Position numbers and translations under genes: made by a program. Shown here in pieces: positions 6,636-6,814 of a stretch of DNA of 6,814 bases; within the stretch, counting starts at the first letter, position 1; each line of letters opens with the position of its first letter. This DNA comes from Anaerolineae bacterium (GTDB lineage Bacteria > Chloroflexota > Anaerolineae > JAFGEY01): contig JAFGJF010000662.1 in assembly GCA_016929205.1 (NCBI GenBank), positions 1 to 6,814 on the forward strand. Direction: 5' to 3'. The notes beneath the pieces were generated by a model. That model had not been told where the DNA came from. It searched no databases and worked only from the letters and a program-made list of their open reading frames with translations.

Positions 6636-6664
6636 GTTGTACCCGGATTTTGGGGTTTTGTCAA
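6636..6664 (-). promoter_or_regulatory. Sigma70-type promoter of the PHP gene
   Basis: The minus strand has a perfect -35 TTGACA (6659-6664), exactly 17 bp of spacer, and -10 TACAAC (6636-6641, 4 of 6). The predicted transcription start is near 6629, which leaves about 68 nt before the PHP start codon. It is the best promoter match in the window. It overlaps the region just upstream of the possible divergent gene at 6682. Confidence 0.7.
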
Positions 6665-6681
6665 GTTCAAACATATCGCCT

Positions 6682-6814
6682 ATGGAAGATTCTGCTGAAA
6701 AACGTCACGTGCTGCTTTTCAACCGGGAATTCATCAGTGCCGGCGGGCATCACGTCTACGGCCACAACGACGCCTGGCAGTCCCCGTCGGACTGGCAGGC
6801 CTGGCTGGATTCAC
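6682..6814 (+). CDS. Start of an unrecognised protein, 3'-partial
   Basis: From ATG at 6682 the frame stays open for 44 codons to the right edge. It begins MEDSAEKRHVLLFNREF and has a GGHHVYGHNDAW stretch and several Trp. Codon third positions are G/C-rich from about the tenth codon, as in neighbouring genes. The minus strand carries stops in all three frames here, although a second plus frame (6683) is also open. No Shine-Dalgarno sequence and no convincing plus-strand promoter were seen. The His/Trp-rich start does not let me name a family. It would be divergent from the PHP gene with about 120 bp between the start codons. Confidence 0.45.
   Translation, partial: MEDSAEKRHVLLFNREFISAGGHHVYGHNDAWQSPSDWQAWLDS

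Noticed and set aside
5772..6698. 308-codon plus-strand open frame opposite the PHP gene
   Set aside because: The minus-strand PHP frame has all metal-binding motifs. The plus frame shows no domain, and its end covers the PHP promoter.

Overview
The window is GC-rich accessory or general chromosomal DNA. It most likely comes from a Chloroflexota (Anaerolineae-like) bacterium, although a search has not been run. The lineage guess rests on a long Thr-Pro-Ala linker (TPTATPT type) joining a membrane protein to an SH3-like domain, a style common in that phylum. A Gram-positive-type riboswitch alongside B12 enzymes is compatible with it. No tRNA, rRNA, CRISPR array, insertion sequence or phage gene was seen.

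Left half, plus strand: the 3' part of a DUF389-family membrane protein with a TPT linker and SH3-like tail (5' end outside the window). It is followed with zero spacing (stop and start abut) by a 14-helix DHA2-type MFS transporter. The pair looks like one transcript with coupled translation.

Right half, minus strand, read from high to low coordinates. First comes a strong sigma70-type promoter (6636-6664), an almost leaderless 18-residue upstream ORF, and a PHP-domain phosphoesterase starting at TTG. Next is a 328-nt gene-free stretch (5447-5774) that is fully used. It holds an extended -10 promoter, a very recognisable c-di-AMP (ydaO/yuaA) riboswitch, a strong intrinsic terminator, and an AGGAG ribosome binding site. 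Downstream lie an opine-type NAD(P)-dependent dehydrogenase and a protein joining an N-terminal B12-binding domain to a glutamate-mutase-E-like body. The mutase gene runs convergently into the MFS gene with a 10-bp overlap. At the right edge a plus-strand gene may begin at 6682, divergent from the PHP gene.

The main point is the riboswitch-controlled pair. The sequence predicts that c-di-AMP, the second messenger of potassium and osmotic status, decides whether RNA polymerase reaches an opine-dehydrogenase-like gene and a B12-dependent mutase-like gene. A working hypothesis is that the two enzymes make or break down an unusual amino-acid derivative, possibly an osmolyte. The riboswitch call is strong, the two enzyme family calls are good to moderate, and the joint pathway is inference.
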